Shown piece by piece: positions 56,451 to 64,000 of a DNA stretch of 64,000 bases; position 1 is the first letter of the stretch; every line of letters starts with the position of its first letter. The stretch covers positions 4,408-68,407 of the forward strand of contig NZ_JBEBOY010000017.1 in NCBI RefSeq assembly GCF_040396155.1. The letters are read 5' to 3'. A program made the translations under genes and the position numbers. The DNA comes from Tissierella praeacuta_A (GTDB taxonomy: Bacteria; Bacillota; Clostridia; Tissierellales; Tissierellaceae). The notes under the pieces are model-generated. The model was not told the DNA's origin. It searched no databases and saw only the letters and a list, made by a program, of their open reading frames with translations.

Positions 56451-56690
56451 CTAATAATTTTCCTTCCTATATCTTTGCTGTCCTGATGATGTCTTTTCAA
56501 TCGGAGTAATCCCTATATCCGTTGACTTAATATAATTGAGGAATAAGGTACCAAGCAATAAACGATTGCTCCTTGATATTCTATTCCATTCATAACCTTT
56601 AAATAAATCACGAAGTAAGAAAACTTCTCCAGAAATCAGGTTTTTTGTCTCATCTTTTGCTATCTCTAACAACTCATTTGCATTTAGCAC
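56451..56690 (-). CDS. DUF1413 protein
   Basis: A 79-residue protein from GTG 56690 (GGGAGG 7 bases upstream). The pattern FLLRDLFKGYEWNRISRSNR, LLLGTLFLNY fits DUF1413, small proteins of unknown role common on clostridial mobile elements. It lies between the nuclease gene and the recombinase module. Confidence 0.6.
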   Translation of the reverse strand: MLNANELLEIAKDETKNLISGEVFLLRDLFKGYEWNRISRSNRLLLGTLFLNYIKSTDIGITPIEKTSSGQQRYRKENY

Positions 56691-56949
56691 TTCTATTCCT
56701 CCCAATGAGAACAATCATATAAACAACATTGTTATAATAATTGTATCTCTAAGAGATCTTTTTTACAAGATAATTGTGTATAATATTCTAAATTTTGACA
56801 CCTTCTGATTTACGGAATTATAATCTAAGCCTCCATCACTATCTGCCAACAATAAAATCCTCAGCATCATCTAAGGATTTTAGTCTTAACAGATTATTAC
56901 TATCAGAGCAGTAAACTACATTCTATTCTTGCTACTGCCCCTTATATTC

Positions 56950-57189
56950 TTATTCATAATAATCCACTATCTGATTCATGGTTATCCATAATAAATCCGT
57001 ATCTCTAACTATTTCCCTTTCTTTTTCACAACTGCTGATTGCATCAGATTCTTCTCCTTTCTGCAAACTTTCCACCTTTAGGTTAAAATGTCTCTTCTCT
57101 GCCTCAAGGCTTAATTGCTCTATGCTGCCAACTCTTATATACATCGCAGCTTTTAAAGTCCTATTTTCTTTATTATTATTCTTTTTCAT
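56950..57189 (-). CDS. Small protein built of recombinase-like ends
   Basis: A 79-residue protein. The start TLKAAMYIRVGSIEQLSLEA resembles the catalytic start of serine recombinases (AYCRVST), but the catalytic Ser is replaced by Gly-Ser in an altered context; the end ITMNQIVDYYE matches the end of the 57339 recombinase (MDQMVDYYD). It looks like a recombinase gene reduced to its two ends by one deletion. ATG with AAAGGATG. May be a leftover or a small regulator. Confidence 0.5.
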   Translation of the reverse strand: MKKNNNKENRTLKAAMYIRVGSIEQLSLEAEKRHFNLKVESLQKGEESDAISSCEKEREIVRDTDLLWITMNQIVDYYE

Positions 57190-57338
57190 GATTTCATCCT
57201 TTCTTAAATCCTATATTTTACTTACATGATTAATTCATTTATAAATTCAAAGTGATTAAGAATATCAATCCTTTAACAGTTCTTTGATATTATCCGAGCA
57301 GTAACTTCCCCAAGTTCCTTGTTACTGCTCCTATGTTC

Positions 57339-58998
57339 CTAGTCATAATAGTCTACCATCTGATCCATCACTATCCCTGATTCAAACTGTATCTCCAGTT
57401 TCTCACCCTTATTTACCTTGATTGACTGAATTAGCCTTCTTACCAAATCCTCATCAAACTCTCTTACATCTGGTCTTACAGTCTTTAATGTACTCTCCAT
57501 TTCATTTAGCTGTTCTCCATAGTTCTCTGCCTCTTTCTTTTCCTGTACAAGCCTTAATTTTGCCTTTTTAAACTCATTTATCTCTTCGGATATCCTCTTG
57601 TATTCATCATCAAAATCTTCTGCTACAGCTCCTTGCTTTGCGTTCTCTTCAATTAGGGATAACATTTCTTTTTGAAGGGATTCTATCTTGTCATCAAAGT
57701 CGGTAGAAATCCCTTTTGTAGAATAGTCACCGATAACTCTTATGACATTTTCTCTGAATGCCCCTATAAACTTCCCCCTTATCTTCTACTACATTATTAA
57801 TGGCTATCATTATTGCATTATGCAGTGGTTCTTCTTTAAGGGTAGGTGAGTTTTTGCAACTTGCCTTTGCACCGTTTTTTAATCTATTTTCACATCTCCA
57901 CACTGCACTTTTCTGTCCATATTTTGACCAGACTTGCCTTCTATATGGATGTCCACATTCTGCACATACTAAGATTTCTGTCAGGGCATATTTGGAGCTA
58001 TATTTACTCTTTTCTTTCTTTAGCTTATTTGCCTTTCTTGTAACTGCTGCCTTATTTAGATTTGCCCGTCTAGTTTTCTCTTCTTGTACTTTATAAAATA
58101 TTTCCTTTGGTATAATTGCCTCATGGTTATCTTCGATATAGTACTGAGGTACAATTCCCTCATTTTTTACTCGTTTCTTTGTCAGAAAATCCACAGTATA
58201 GGTCTTTTGCAGTAAGGCATCTCCCATATATTTTTCATTAGACAGCATTTTTTCTATTACTCCAGGATGCCATGTGTCTTTTCCTGTAACTGTTTTAATT
58301 TTATCTGTTTCTAAGGCTCTGGTAATCCCTAGTATACTGCTGCCTTCTAAATACATTCTGAAGATCCTTCTTACTATTTCTGCTTGTTCAGGTACTATGA
58401 CCAGTTCACCGCTTTTTTTATCCTTGGTATATCCCATAAATTTCTTATGGTTTACTGCTATAATTCCATTTTCAAATCTTCTTGTTATTCCCCATCTTGT
58501 ATTTTCGCTTATATTTCTGCTTTCTTCTTGTGCTTGACTGCTTAGAATAGTAATTAGCAATTCTCCTGAACCTTCTAAGGTATTTACCCCTTCTTTTTCA
58601 AATAGTATGGCTATATTTTTTTCTTTTAGTTTCCTTATTGTTTCTAGGGAATCCACAGTATTCCTTGCAAATCTGCTGACTGACTTAGTGATTATCATGT
58701 CTATCTTTCCTGCCATACAATCATCTATCATGGCATTGAGGTCGTCTCTTTTCTTCATATTAGTTGCTGATATACCGTCATCTGCATAAATTCCTGCCAA
58801 TTGCCAATTAAGATTACTCTTTATTTTCTCCGTATAATAAGATATCTGAGCCTCATAACTACCTTCCTGCCGTTCTAGCTTTGTACTTACCCTGCAGTAG
58901 GCTGCTACCCTTAGGACCTTTAATTCTGGTCTGATACCTCTATTATAAATATTCTGTGCAGGAATAACTGCCACTTTCTTTTTTATTGCTACTGACAT
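57339..58998 (-). pseudogene. Large serine recombinase C, frameshifted near its end
   Basis: From ATG 58998 (AAAGGATG upstream). Catalytic domain: RVAAYCRVSTKLERQEGSYE with the nucleophile Ser, DDGISATNMKKRDDL, and ITKSVSRFARN. Then the recombinase domain, and a zinc ribbon with CAECGHPYRR and CEN..C. At the C5 run 57774-57778 an extra base shifts the frame; removing it restores KFIGAFRENVIRVIGDYSTK and the coiled coil to the end MDQMVDYYD at 57339, about 553 residues. Third of three recombinases, 2 bases after the second. Confidence 0.82.
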
Positions 58999-59000
58999 TG

Positions 59001-59919
59001 TTATTCATCCTTTCTTATTTTTTCATAATCTACCTCCATAGTAATTCCATTTATAAATTCAACTATGATTCTTCCATTCTTATTAATAATTATCTGTTTT
59101 ACTATAGTCGAAAATAAATCTTCATCAAGTTCCATTAGCTGTTCTTTCTCTACAAGTGCTTGTCTCATTTTCTCAGTATTATAAGCATAATCATCTATTT
59201 TAGAGATACTATAGCAGGCTTTTGCCCTTTTAAAGATTAGTTCTGATAGTTCCTTAGATGAAAATTGTTCTTCATCCTCTAGCTCTTTGATTCGTTCTTC
59301 TATATTTCTGATTTCCATTGTAATTTTTATAGGTTCTTTTTTCTTTTCTTTATCTAGCATCCACATTCTCGACAGGATTTTATTTTTAGCTGATATAAAT
59401 ATGTTTTCTATCTCTTCACTGGTTAGAAAATAAATTTCTACAGCATACTTTATTTCGATAAATATGCCTTTTGCATTTCCAACTTCTAATCTCTGATGCC
59501 TTGTCAACATTTTCAATGTATTTGCGATAAATCTCTCCACATTCTCCACATTTCAATTTACTGCTAAATATTCCCTGGTTCTTTATACTATTTAATTGTG
59601 GATTTCTACCAAGCATTTCTGCTACTGTCTTTCTTCGTTTCTGTACTAATTCGAAGGTTCTCTTATCTATAATTTGAGGATGTATTACATCCCCTAAGTA
59701 TTTATTGTTTTCTAATATGCTTCCTACAGATCCATGATTCCAGCTAGGATTGTTATTTGCATTAGGAAATCCTTCGGCTGTAAGCCCTTGTGCTATTTTA
59801 TGGGTAGATAATCCTTTTAAATATTCCTCAAAAATCTTCTTTACCACTTCTGCTTTTTCCTTGTCCAAGACTATTTTTCCATCTGTCAGCTTATAGCCTA
59901 TTGATATGTGCCTTCGCAT
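59001..59919 (-). pseudogene. Large serine recombinase B: no catalytic domain, frameshifted
   Basis: From ATG 59919 (GAGGTGA upstream). The protein begins at once with the recombinase domain (GYKLTDGKIVLDKEKAEVVK) and has a zinc ribbon CGECGEIYRKY; the N-terminal catalytic domain of the other two is missing by design or by deletion, as in middle members of three-recombinase cassettes. A surplus A in the A4 run 59427-59430 shifts the frame; repaired, it continues FLTSEEIENIFISAKNK and a coiled coil to 59001, about 305 residues. It probably acts as a DNA-binding partner. Confidence 0.75.
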
Positions 59920-59930
59920 GCATGTTCACC

Positions 59931-61520
59931 TCACTTTCTTGTATGCTCTGTTAGCTCTAATGTGTTAATAAGCCTGAAAGTAATCTCAGAATCCTTCCCT
60001 ATGATGATTTTATCTACTGTTTGTAAAAATAAGTCTTCATCGTAGTCTTCCATAATATCTGGGTTGCATCTGATAATATTAAGTAGTAGTAGAGTTCCTT
60101 CTATTTCCTTTTCAAAACCGTTGTTATCTAATAACTGGTTTCTTCTCTTTTTAATTTCTTTAAGCTCTACAGTTAGTGCATTTTGCCTTTCTATAAAAAT
60201 AGCAGAGTCAATATACCCTTTCGATACTACTCTACTTAGGATTTGACTCTGCTCTGTTAGTTCCATTATTTTGCTGTTTAATTCTTTTATTTCCCCTTCC
60301 TGCTCTTCATTAATTCGTAAGTTCTTTAAAGATTCCAGCAGTGGATACAGAATATCTATATGATTAGTCACTAGTTTATTCCACATGGTCAGAAAGGCTT
60401 CTTTTATATTCTCCTCCCTTATGGCTTTCATACTGCATTTTTCTATATCCCTTATATGCTGAATACAGCACCATTGAACTCTTTCATTTGGCTTTCCTAT
60501 ATGAATTTTTTGTCTTCGGAAAGTACCTCCACATTCGCTGCAGACAATTTTGCTGCTGAAATCATATCTATTTTGATATTTGCTGCTATCATCTATTCCT
60601 ATCTTCTCTCTTCTGAACTCGAAGATTTCACGTACCGTCTGTCCTTCTAATCTTGTAATAATAGGTTCATGATTATTTTCAATAAAATACTGAGGCACTT
60701 CCCCTTTATTTACCTTTTGTTGAAAAGGAAGCACCTCAGTTCTGTATGTTTTTTGTAATAATAAGTCCCCTTCATAAATAGGATTTTGTAGTATTGCTCT
60801 AATTACACTTTCCTGCCATTCTTCTGCAGACCTGATCGTCGGTATATTATCTTTATTCAATTCTTTCGCAATTGTATAAGTACCTTTTCCACTAATATAT
60901 TTATCGAAAATTCTTCTTATAATTTTAGCTTCATCTTCTTTAATAATTAGCTGTCCATATTCATCATTCATATATCCATAAGCTGGAGTGCTTATTTTAA
61001 ATGATCCATCTTCAAACTGTTTTCTAAATCCCCACTTTGTATTAGCAGAAATATTTTCAGACTCAGTTTGTGCAATGGAGCTTAATATTGTAAGCATCTG
61101 CTCACTTTTTTCTGATAAGGTATTTATATGTTCCTTTTCAAAGTATACTCCTATTCCCAGTAGTTTTAGTTTCCTTATTGACTTTATGCTATCTACTGTA
61201 TTTCTGGCAAATCTTGTTACAGATTTAGTTATAATCATATCGATTTTACCATCTTCACAGTCTTTCATCATACGCAAAAATTCTTCCCTTTTTTTAACCT
61301 GAGTTCCGCTTATGGCTTCATCAGCATAAATTCCTGCATATTCCCAGTCATCTCTATTACTTATATAGTTCTTATAATAATCTACCTGATAATGAAAGGA
61401 ATCCTGCTGCTCTATTGAATCTGTACTGACTCTCGCATAGGCACATACTCTTTTTTTGGGTTGTAGCTCCAACATTACTTTCTGGTGTATAGGCTCTATT
61501 TTCCTGACTTTCTTTGCCAT
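59931..61520 (-). CDS. Large serine recombinase A
   Basis: A 529-residue intact recombinase from ATG 61520 (AGGAGG 6 bases upstream). Catalytic domain: VCAYARVSTDSIEQQDSFHY with the nucleophile Ser, YADEAISGTQVKKREEFL and MIITKSVTRFARNTVDSIKS. Recombinase domain (YGYMNDEYGQLIIKEDEA), zinc ribbon CSECGGTFRR with C and C further on, and a coiled coil (LNSKIMELTEQSQILSR). It should integrate and excise the element by recombining short att sites. First of three linked recombinases. Confidence 0.93.
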   Translation of the reverse strand: MAKKVRKIEPIHQKVMLELQPKKRVCAYARVSTDSIEQQDSFHYQVDYYKNYISNRDDWEYAGIYADEAISGTQVKKREEFLRMMKDCEDGKIDMIITKSVTRFARNTVDSIKSIRKLKLLGIGVYFEKEHINTLSEKSEQMLTILSSIAQTESENISANTKWGFRKQFEDGSFKISTPAYGYMNDEYGQLIIKEDEAKIIRRIFDKYISGKGTYTIAKELNKDNIPTIRSAEEWQESVIRAILQNPIYEGDLLLQKTYRTEVLPFQQKVNKGEVPQYFIENNHEPIITRLEGQTVREIFEFRREKIGIDDSSKYQNRYDFSSKIVCSECGGTFRRQKIHIGKPNERVQWCCIQHIRDIEKCSMKAIREENIKEAFLTMWNKLVTNHIDILYPLLESLKNLRINEEQEGEIKELNSKIMELTEQSQILSRVVSKGYIDSAIFIERQNALTVELKEIKKRRNQLLDNNGFEKEIEGTLLLLNIIRCNPDIMEDYDEDLFLQTVDKIIIGKDSEITFRLINTLELTEHTRK

Positions 61521-61598
61521 GGTCAACCTCCTTTCTTTGATATTTACTTCTTCTTAGCAACATACACTACCACAGAAAATCATATATAGCTATTGTTA

Positions 61599-61760
61599 TT
61601 AGACATATACTTCAAAAAGTTCCGGAGAAAAGGTCTGACGGTTCAATTCATCAATTTTTATATATTCATCCTCCGTTATAAGCCCTCTATTAAGCAATAT
61701 ATTTAAGAGCTTTAGAGACATCTTATATTCTACCTCCCTAGATGATTGCTCCTTTGTCAT
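61599..61760 (-). CDS. SHOCT-type small protein
   Basis: A 53-residue protein from ATG 61760 with GGAGG 7 bases upstream. The middle reads LKLLNILLNRGLITEDEYIK and DELN, the SHOCT pattern (short helix plus a C-terminal helix), commonly encoded right before serine recombinases on clostridial mobile elements. Confidence 0.75.
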   Translation of the reverse strand: MTKEQSSREVEYKMSLKLLNILLNRGLITEDEYIKIDELNRQTFSPELFEVYV

Positions 61761-62115
61761 ATTAGTTCCTCCATTCTATGTAATTTTTGTTTTATTCTAT
61801 GTATCTTTTATCTTCTTAATATCACAAAAATAGGGACCACCATATTTGTAAAACAAAATATATAAGCTCTTGCTATAAATAAGTGATCCCCATTGCTTCT
61901 TATATTAAAAATTATAAGATTTTTATTAAATTGTGTTGTACTTAGACACTACTATCTCCAACACACAAAGCCTCTTCTAAGGCTTATAGGGCGATTTCAT
62001 AAACTGCAGCTGGTTATGCTGCATCATAGGCATTTCACCTCCACCGGGATCTCCGCTGGCTGCCCCCATTGGGATATCTGTGGCTGGGCAGAAGTATCAT
62101 TATAGGCTGATAAGG
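61761..62115. other. Intergenic region of the recombinase module
   Basis: Minus strand around 62000-62095 has a GC-richer open stretch (QPQISQWGQPAEIPVEVK) with stops close by; probably a decayed gene or att-region DNA. Plus-strand frames over it look spurious. Confidence 0.3.
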
Positions 62116-62364
62116 TTATGGCGAACAATCTACCATGGATTGTTTTATGGAGCAGATGGGTACCGCTCTGCACCTTAGAAGGCCGACTTTTATATAGTCA
62201 GATATTATCTGCTTATATAGGTGGTCTTGGCGCATCTTCCATTGTCGCTTTTCCATTTCTGGCTTATCAGCTAAGGTATTTATAAAATCGGATATTAATT
62301 TTTCAAAGTACAACCTGAAAATCAAAAACAGGGAAGAGAAAAATATCCCTTCACCTGTTTCCAC
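62116..62364 (-). CDS. Possible small protein of the element
   Basis: An 82-codon frame from GTG with no strong ribosome binding site. It has a hydrophobic start (IFFSSLFLIFRLYFEKLISD) and a basic end. I do not recognise it and it could be chance. It lies directly after the sigma-like gene on the same strand. Confidence 0.3.
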   Translation of the reverse strand: METGEGIFFSSLFLIFRLYFEKLISDFINTLADKPEMEKRQWKMRQDHLYKQIISDYIKVGLLRCRAVPICSIKQSMVDCSP

Positions 62365-62393
62365 ATTTGAGCCTTATTTTACGAAGTCTAAAA

Positions 62394-62858
62394 TTAAAAC
62401 TTTTTTATCTTTTCTTTTAATTTCTTTCTTGCAATTTCTATACTATACTGGATTGCACGTATAGAGCAGTTCTCCATAATTGCAATTTCTTTTAAAGAAA
62501 ATCCATAATCATAGTAAAGCAATAATCTTTTTCTTTGAACCTTAGGTAAATCTCCTATTGCTTTCCAAAATGATGATTTCATTTCTTTTTCTAATATGAT
62601 TTCTTCTATACCTTTAGGTCTTTCAAAGGATCTCTTAATTAGAGTTTCTTCTGTAAGCTCTGAATGTTCTAGATTCCTTTCATCTGAGCGGGTAAGATTC
62701 CTATCAATCTTATTTAATTCAAACAGAGCACAATAAATATCAAAATTAATCTCTACTCTTTGAAAATCCCCCTCACTATCTGTAAATGAAACAAAATATC
62801 TTTCCTTATTCCTATCTTTAATTATCTCAAGACTATAGCCATTCATAAAATTTGCCAT
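62394..62858 (-). CDS. Sigma-70 region 4-like protein of a mobile element
   Basis: A 154-residue protein. Residues 90-150 are a sigma region-4-like helix-turn-helix: WKAIGDLPKVQRKRLLLYYD, YGFSLKEIAIMENCSIRAIQ, YSIEIARKKL. The first half (ERYFVSFTDSEGDFQRVEIN) is unlike sigma region 2. Such short sigma-like proteins are common in recombinase modules and are thought to switch their genes. ATG with GGAGG 8 bases upstream. Confidence 0.8.
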   Translation of the reverse strand: MANFMNGYSLEIIKDRNKERYFVSFTDSEGDFQRVEINFDIYCALFELNKIDRNLTRSDERNLEHSELTEETLIKRSFERPKGIEEIILEKEMKSSFWKAIGDLPKVQRKRLLLYYDYGFSLKEIAIMENCSIRAIQYSIEIARKKLKEKIKKF

Positions 62859-62967
62859 TTCTATTCCTCCAATTTTTTTTGTTTTTTAGAAAAAACCAGA
62901 AAATTATGGATATTTGGCTATGTAAGTTTCCCAGCGTTTCATAATGCCCCCCTATTTTTGGGCAATA

Positions 62968-63007
62968 AAAAAGCCGAGAATAACAAAATCGTTATTCTCG
63001 GCTTTTT
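62968..63007 (-). terminator. Strong terminator after the 63193 gene
   Basis: Perfect 17-bp stem (62968-62984 with 62991-63007), 6-base loop, with T-run in the minus direction. A second weaker hairpin follows at about 63041-63066. Confidence 0.92.
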
Positions 63008-63192
63008 ATCTGCCCTATTATTTAGAAGAAGGCATAAATATAGCCCCGACAATTTAATTGCCGAGGCTGAATTTCTTATCTATTTTAATTTATGCCATAC
63101 TCTTCCATAATACTTAGTATAGGGTACTGCTTGTCCTAAGTCAGTATGGAATAGGTATGTATTTAGTATGCAAATAGTCCGTAGTCAGTCTG

Positions 63193-63753
63193 CTAATAGA
63201 AAAAATCATTTACTGTTGATAACTCTTCACCATTACCTTCAAATATTTGTGCAAATCTTGGAAGTGCATATCCCCAAAGTGCAATTCCAAATAGTTTTAT
63301 TGCTTCTTTTTTCTTTATATAAAAATTGGATCGCTCCATACTTAATGCTTCAAGCATTTCACCTTCTGTCAAAGGGTAAGCTGTGACGTAAGATTTTGAT
63401 AGGATTTCATGATATAGTTTTCCATTATCATGATAATCATAAATCTTTATCATAGCTGTATCTATTAAATCTATCATCCACTTAGTTTCAAAGATACCTG
63501 ATAACTTGTCCATAAAATCTTCTTTTCTTTCTGTAGGTGCGAACTCATTTAAGTAAGTTAGTGCAATAGCTAGATCATTGCTATAATAGGCTTCACATAC
63601 TTCCCTTACATTATCTACCTCTTTAAGTGATGCCCATACAACATCCCGATAAATTGTAAGCAGTAGTTTTGCCTTACGAAATACCTGCTCTTCATCAAGC
63701 TGCATCCCCTCATACATCCTTGAAATATTTTTCATCATCTTAGTTTTTCTCAT
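63193..63753 (-). CDS. Phage/ICE-type protein, possibly a regulator
   Basis: A 186-residue soluble helical protein from ATG 63753 (GGGGGATG upstream; a longer in-frame extension lies beyond the transcription start). It contains NISRMYEGMQLDEEQVFRKA, YRDVVWASLKEVDNVREVCE and, near the end, LTEGEMLEALSMERSNFYIK, which resembles a helix-turn-helix. Similar proteins are encoded at the ends of clostridial integrative elements. It is driven by a strong promoter with an operator in its spacer (63872-63900). Confidence 0.65.
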   Translation of the reverse strand: MRKTKMMKNISRMYEGMQLDEEQVFRKAKLLLTIYRDVVWASLKEVDNVREVCEAYYSNDLAIALTYLNEFAPTERKEDFMDKLSGIFETKWMIDLIDTAMIKIYDYHDNGKLYHEILSKSYVTAYPLTEGEMLEALSMERSNFYIKKKEAIKLFGIALWGYALPRFAQIFEGNGEELSTVNDFFY

Positions 63754-63816
63754 ATCTTCATCCCCCCATGAACCAGTTTTTGTTTGAATTTTAGCGTTAT
63801 TCATGTATCGTTTTTG

Positions 63817-63845
63817 TTGACAAAAAGTGCAATTTAAAGTATTAT
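63817..63845 (+). promoter_or_regulatory. Possible rightward promoter
   Basis: TTGACA (63817-63822), 17 bases, TATTAT (63840-63845) on the plus strand. The spacer holds the half-site GTGCAATTT. It faces the minus-strand promoter; no gene for it is in the window. Confidence 0.5.
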
Positions 63846-63871
63846 ATATGCAGGTAAGTTGCATTGTATAA

Positions 63872-63900
63872 ATTATATGCAATTAAATTGCTTTTGTCAA
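63872..63900 (-). promoter_or_regulatory. Strong promoter with palindromic operator for the 63193 gene
   Basis: On the minus strand TTGACA (63895-63900), exactly 17 bases, TATAAT (63872-63877). The spacer contains the palindrome GCAATTAAATTGC (63879-63891), so a repressor there would block polymerase directly. Confidence 0.85.
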
Positions 63901-63918
63901 TATAATAAACTAATATTA

Positions 63919-63935
63919 GTGCAATTATATTGCAC
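63919..63935. promoter_or_regulatory. Second palindromic operator
   Basis: GTGCAAT, TAT, ATTGCAC: palindrome related to the one in the promoter spacer, about 35 bases upstream of it. Related half-sites at 63827 and 63858 make four copies in about 110 bases. Confidence 0.7.
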
Positions 63936-64000
63936 TATGAAACCTTTTAAAGCAATCTGGTAATATGTCAAGAACAAATTTTTAAATAAAAGAAAAGAAT

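Noticed and set aside
57800..58096. Plus-strand frames inside the recombinase genes
   Set aside because: Antisense shadows of clearly coding minus-strand genes.
61372..61563. 63-codon minus-strand frame before recombinase A
   Set aside because: Out of frame with the recombinase start, which has a strong ribosome binding site; no recognisable content.
1..64000. CRISPR arrays, rRNA and tRNA genes
   Set aside because: No regularly spaced repeats beyond the protein-coding SDPDEF repeats, and no tRNA or rRNA pattern seen on either strand by eye.

Overview
The window is chromosomal DNA from a low-GC Gram-positive anaerobe, most likely a clostridium. The evidence is AT-rich third positions, strong AGGAGG-type ribosome binding sites, frequent TTG and GTG starts, clostridial lipoproteins and ECF sigma/anti-sigma pairs, and remnants of a Tn1549-like conjugative element. 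I cannot name a genus. No rRNA, tRNA or CRISPR array was found.

Layout. 1-5100: end of a histidine kinase gene, an SDR dehydrogenase, a patch of three decayed gene fragments, a lipoprotein and orphan immunity-type genes. 5638-14204: an iron-type regulon with two AraC regulators, a five-gene Opp/Nik-type ABC importer and a MATE exporter, with two Fur-box-like palindromes at the two operon promoters. 14215-25970: small regulators, an ECF sigma gene whose anti-sigma partner has lost its front, an ABC exporter whose two permeases are both broken, a three-gene membrane operon with a Cache sensor, and a Nudix hydrolase. 26127-34858: an array of orphan immunity-type genes with repeated spacers, much of it decayed. 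35225-42777: PhzF-like protein, lipoprotein-like proteins, a second sigma/anti-sigma pair, and a two-component system beside an exported protein.

43082-51164 is the debris of a conjugative element: hairpins resembling oriT, a doubly deleted relaxase, RhuM, a broken MacB-type ATPase, half a transposase, then a visibly GC-richer block with an SLH protein, AbrB-type proteins and a D12 DNA adenine methylase whose catalytic DPPY reads DHPY.

51737-55052 is the most interesting part: a tight operon of an MvdD-like ATP-grasp ligase, a 4-TM protein, a small acidic protein with four SDPDEF repeats (a fifth is degenerate), and a coiled-coil TIR protein. This looks like a graspetide (omega-ester peptide) pathway joined to a TIR effector, possibly a defence or self-recognition system. 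It lies next to a GIY-YIG nuclease gene and a three-serine-recombinase integration module (57339-61520) with its SHOCT protein, sigma-like factor and a promoter carrying palindromic operators at the right edge, so it is probably mobile cargo.

A recurring theme is damage: at least fifteen genes are truncated, frameshifted or carry in-frame stops. Six of the frameshifts sit in homopolymer runs, so some may be sequencing errors rather than true pseudogenes.
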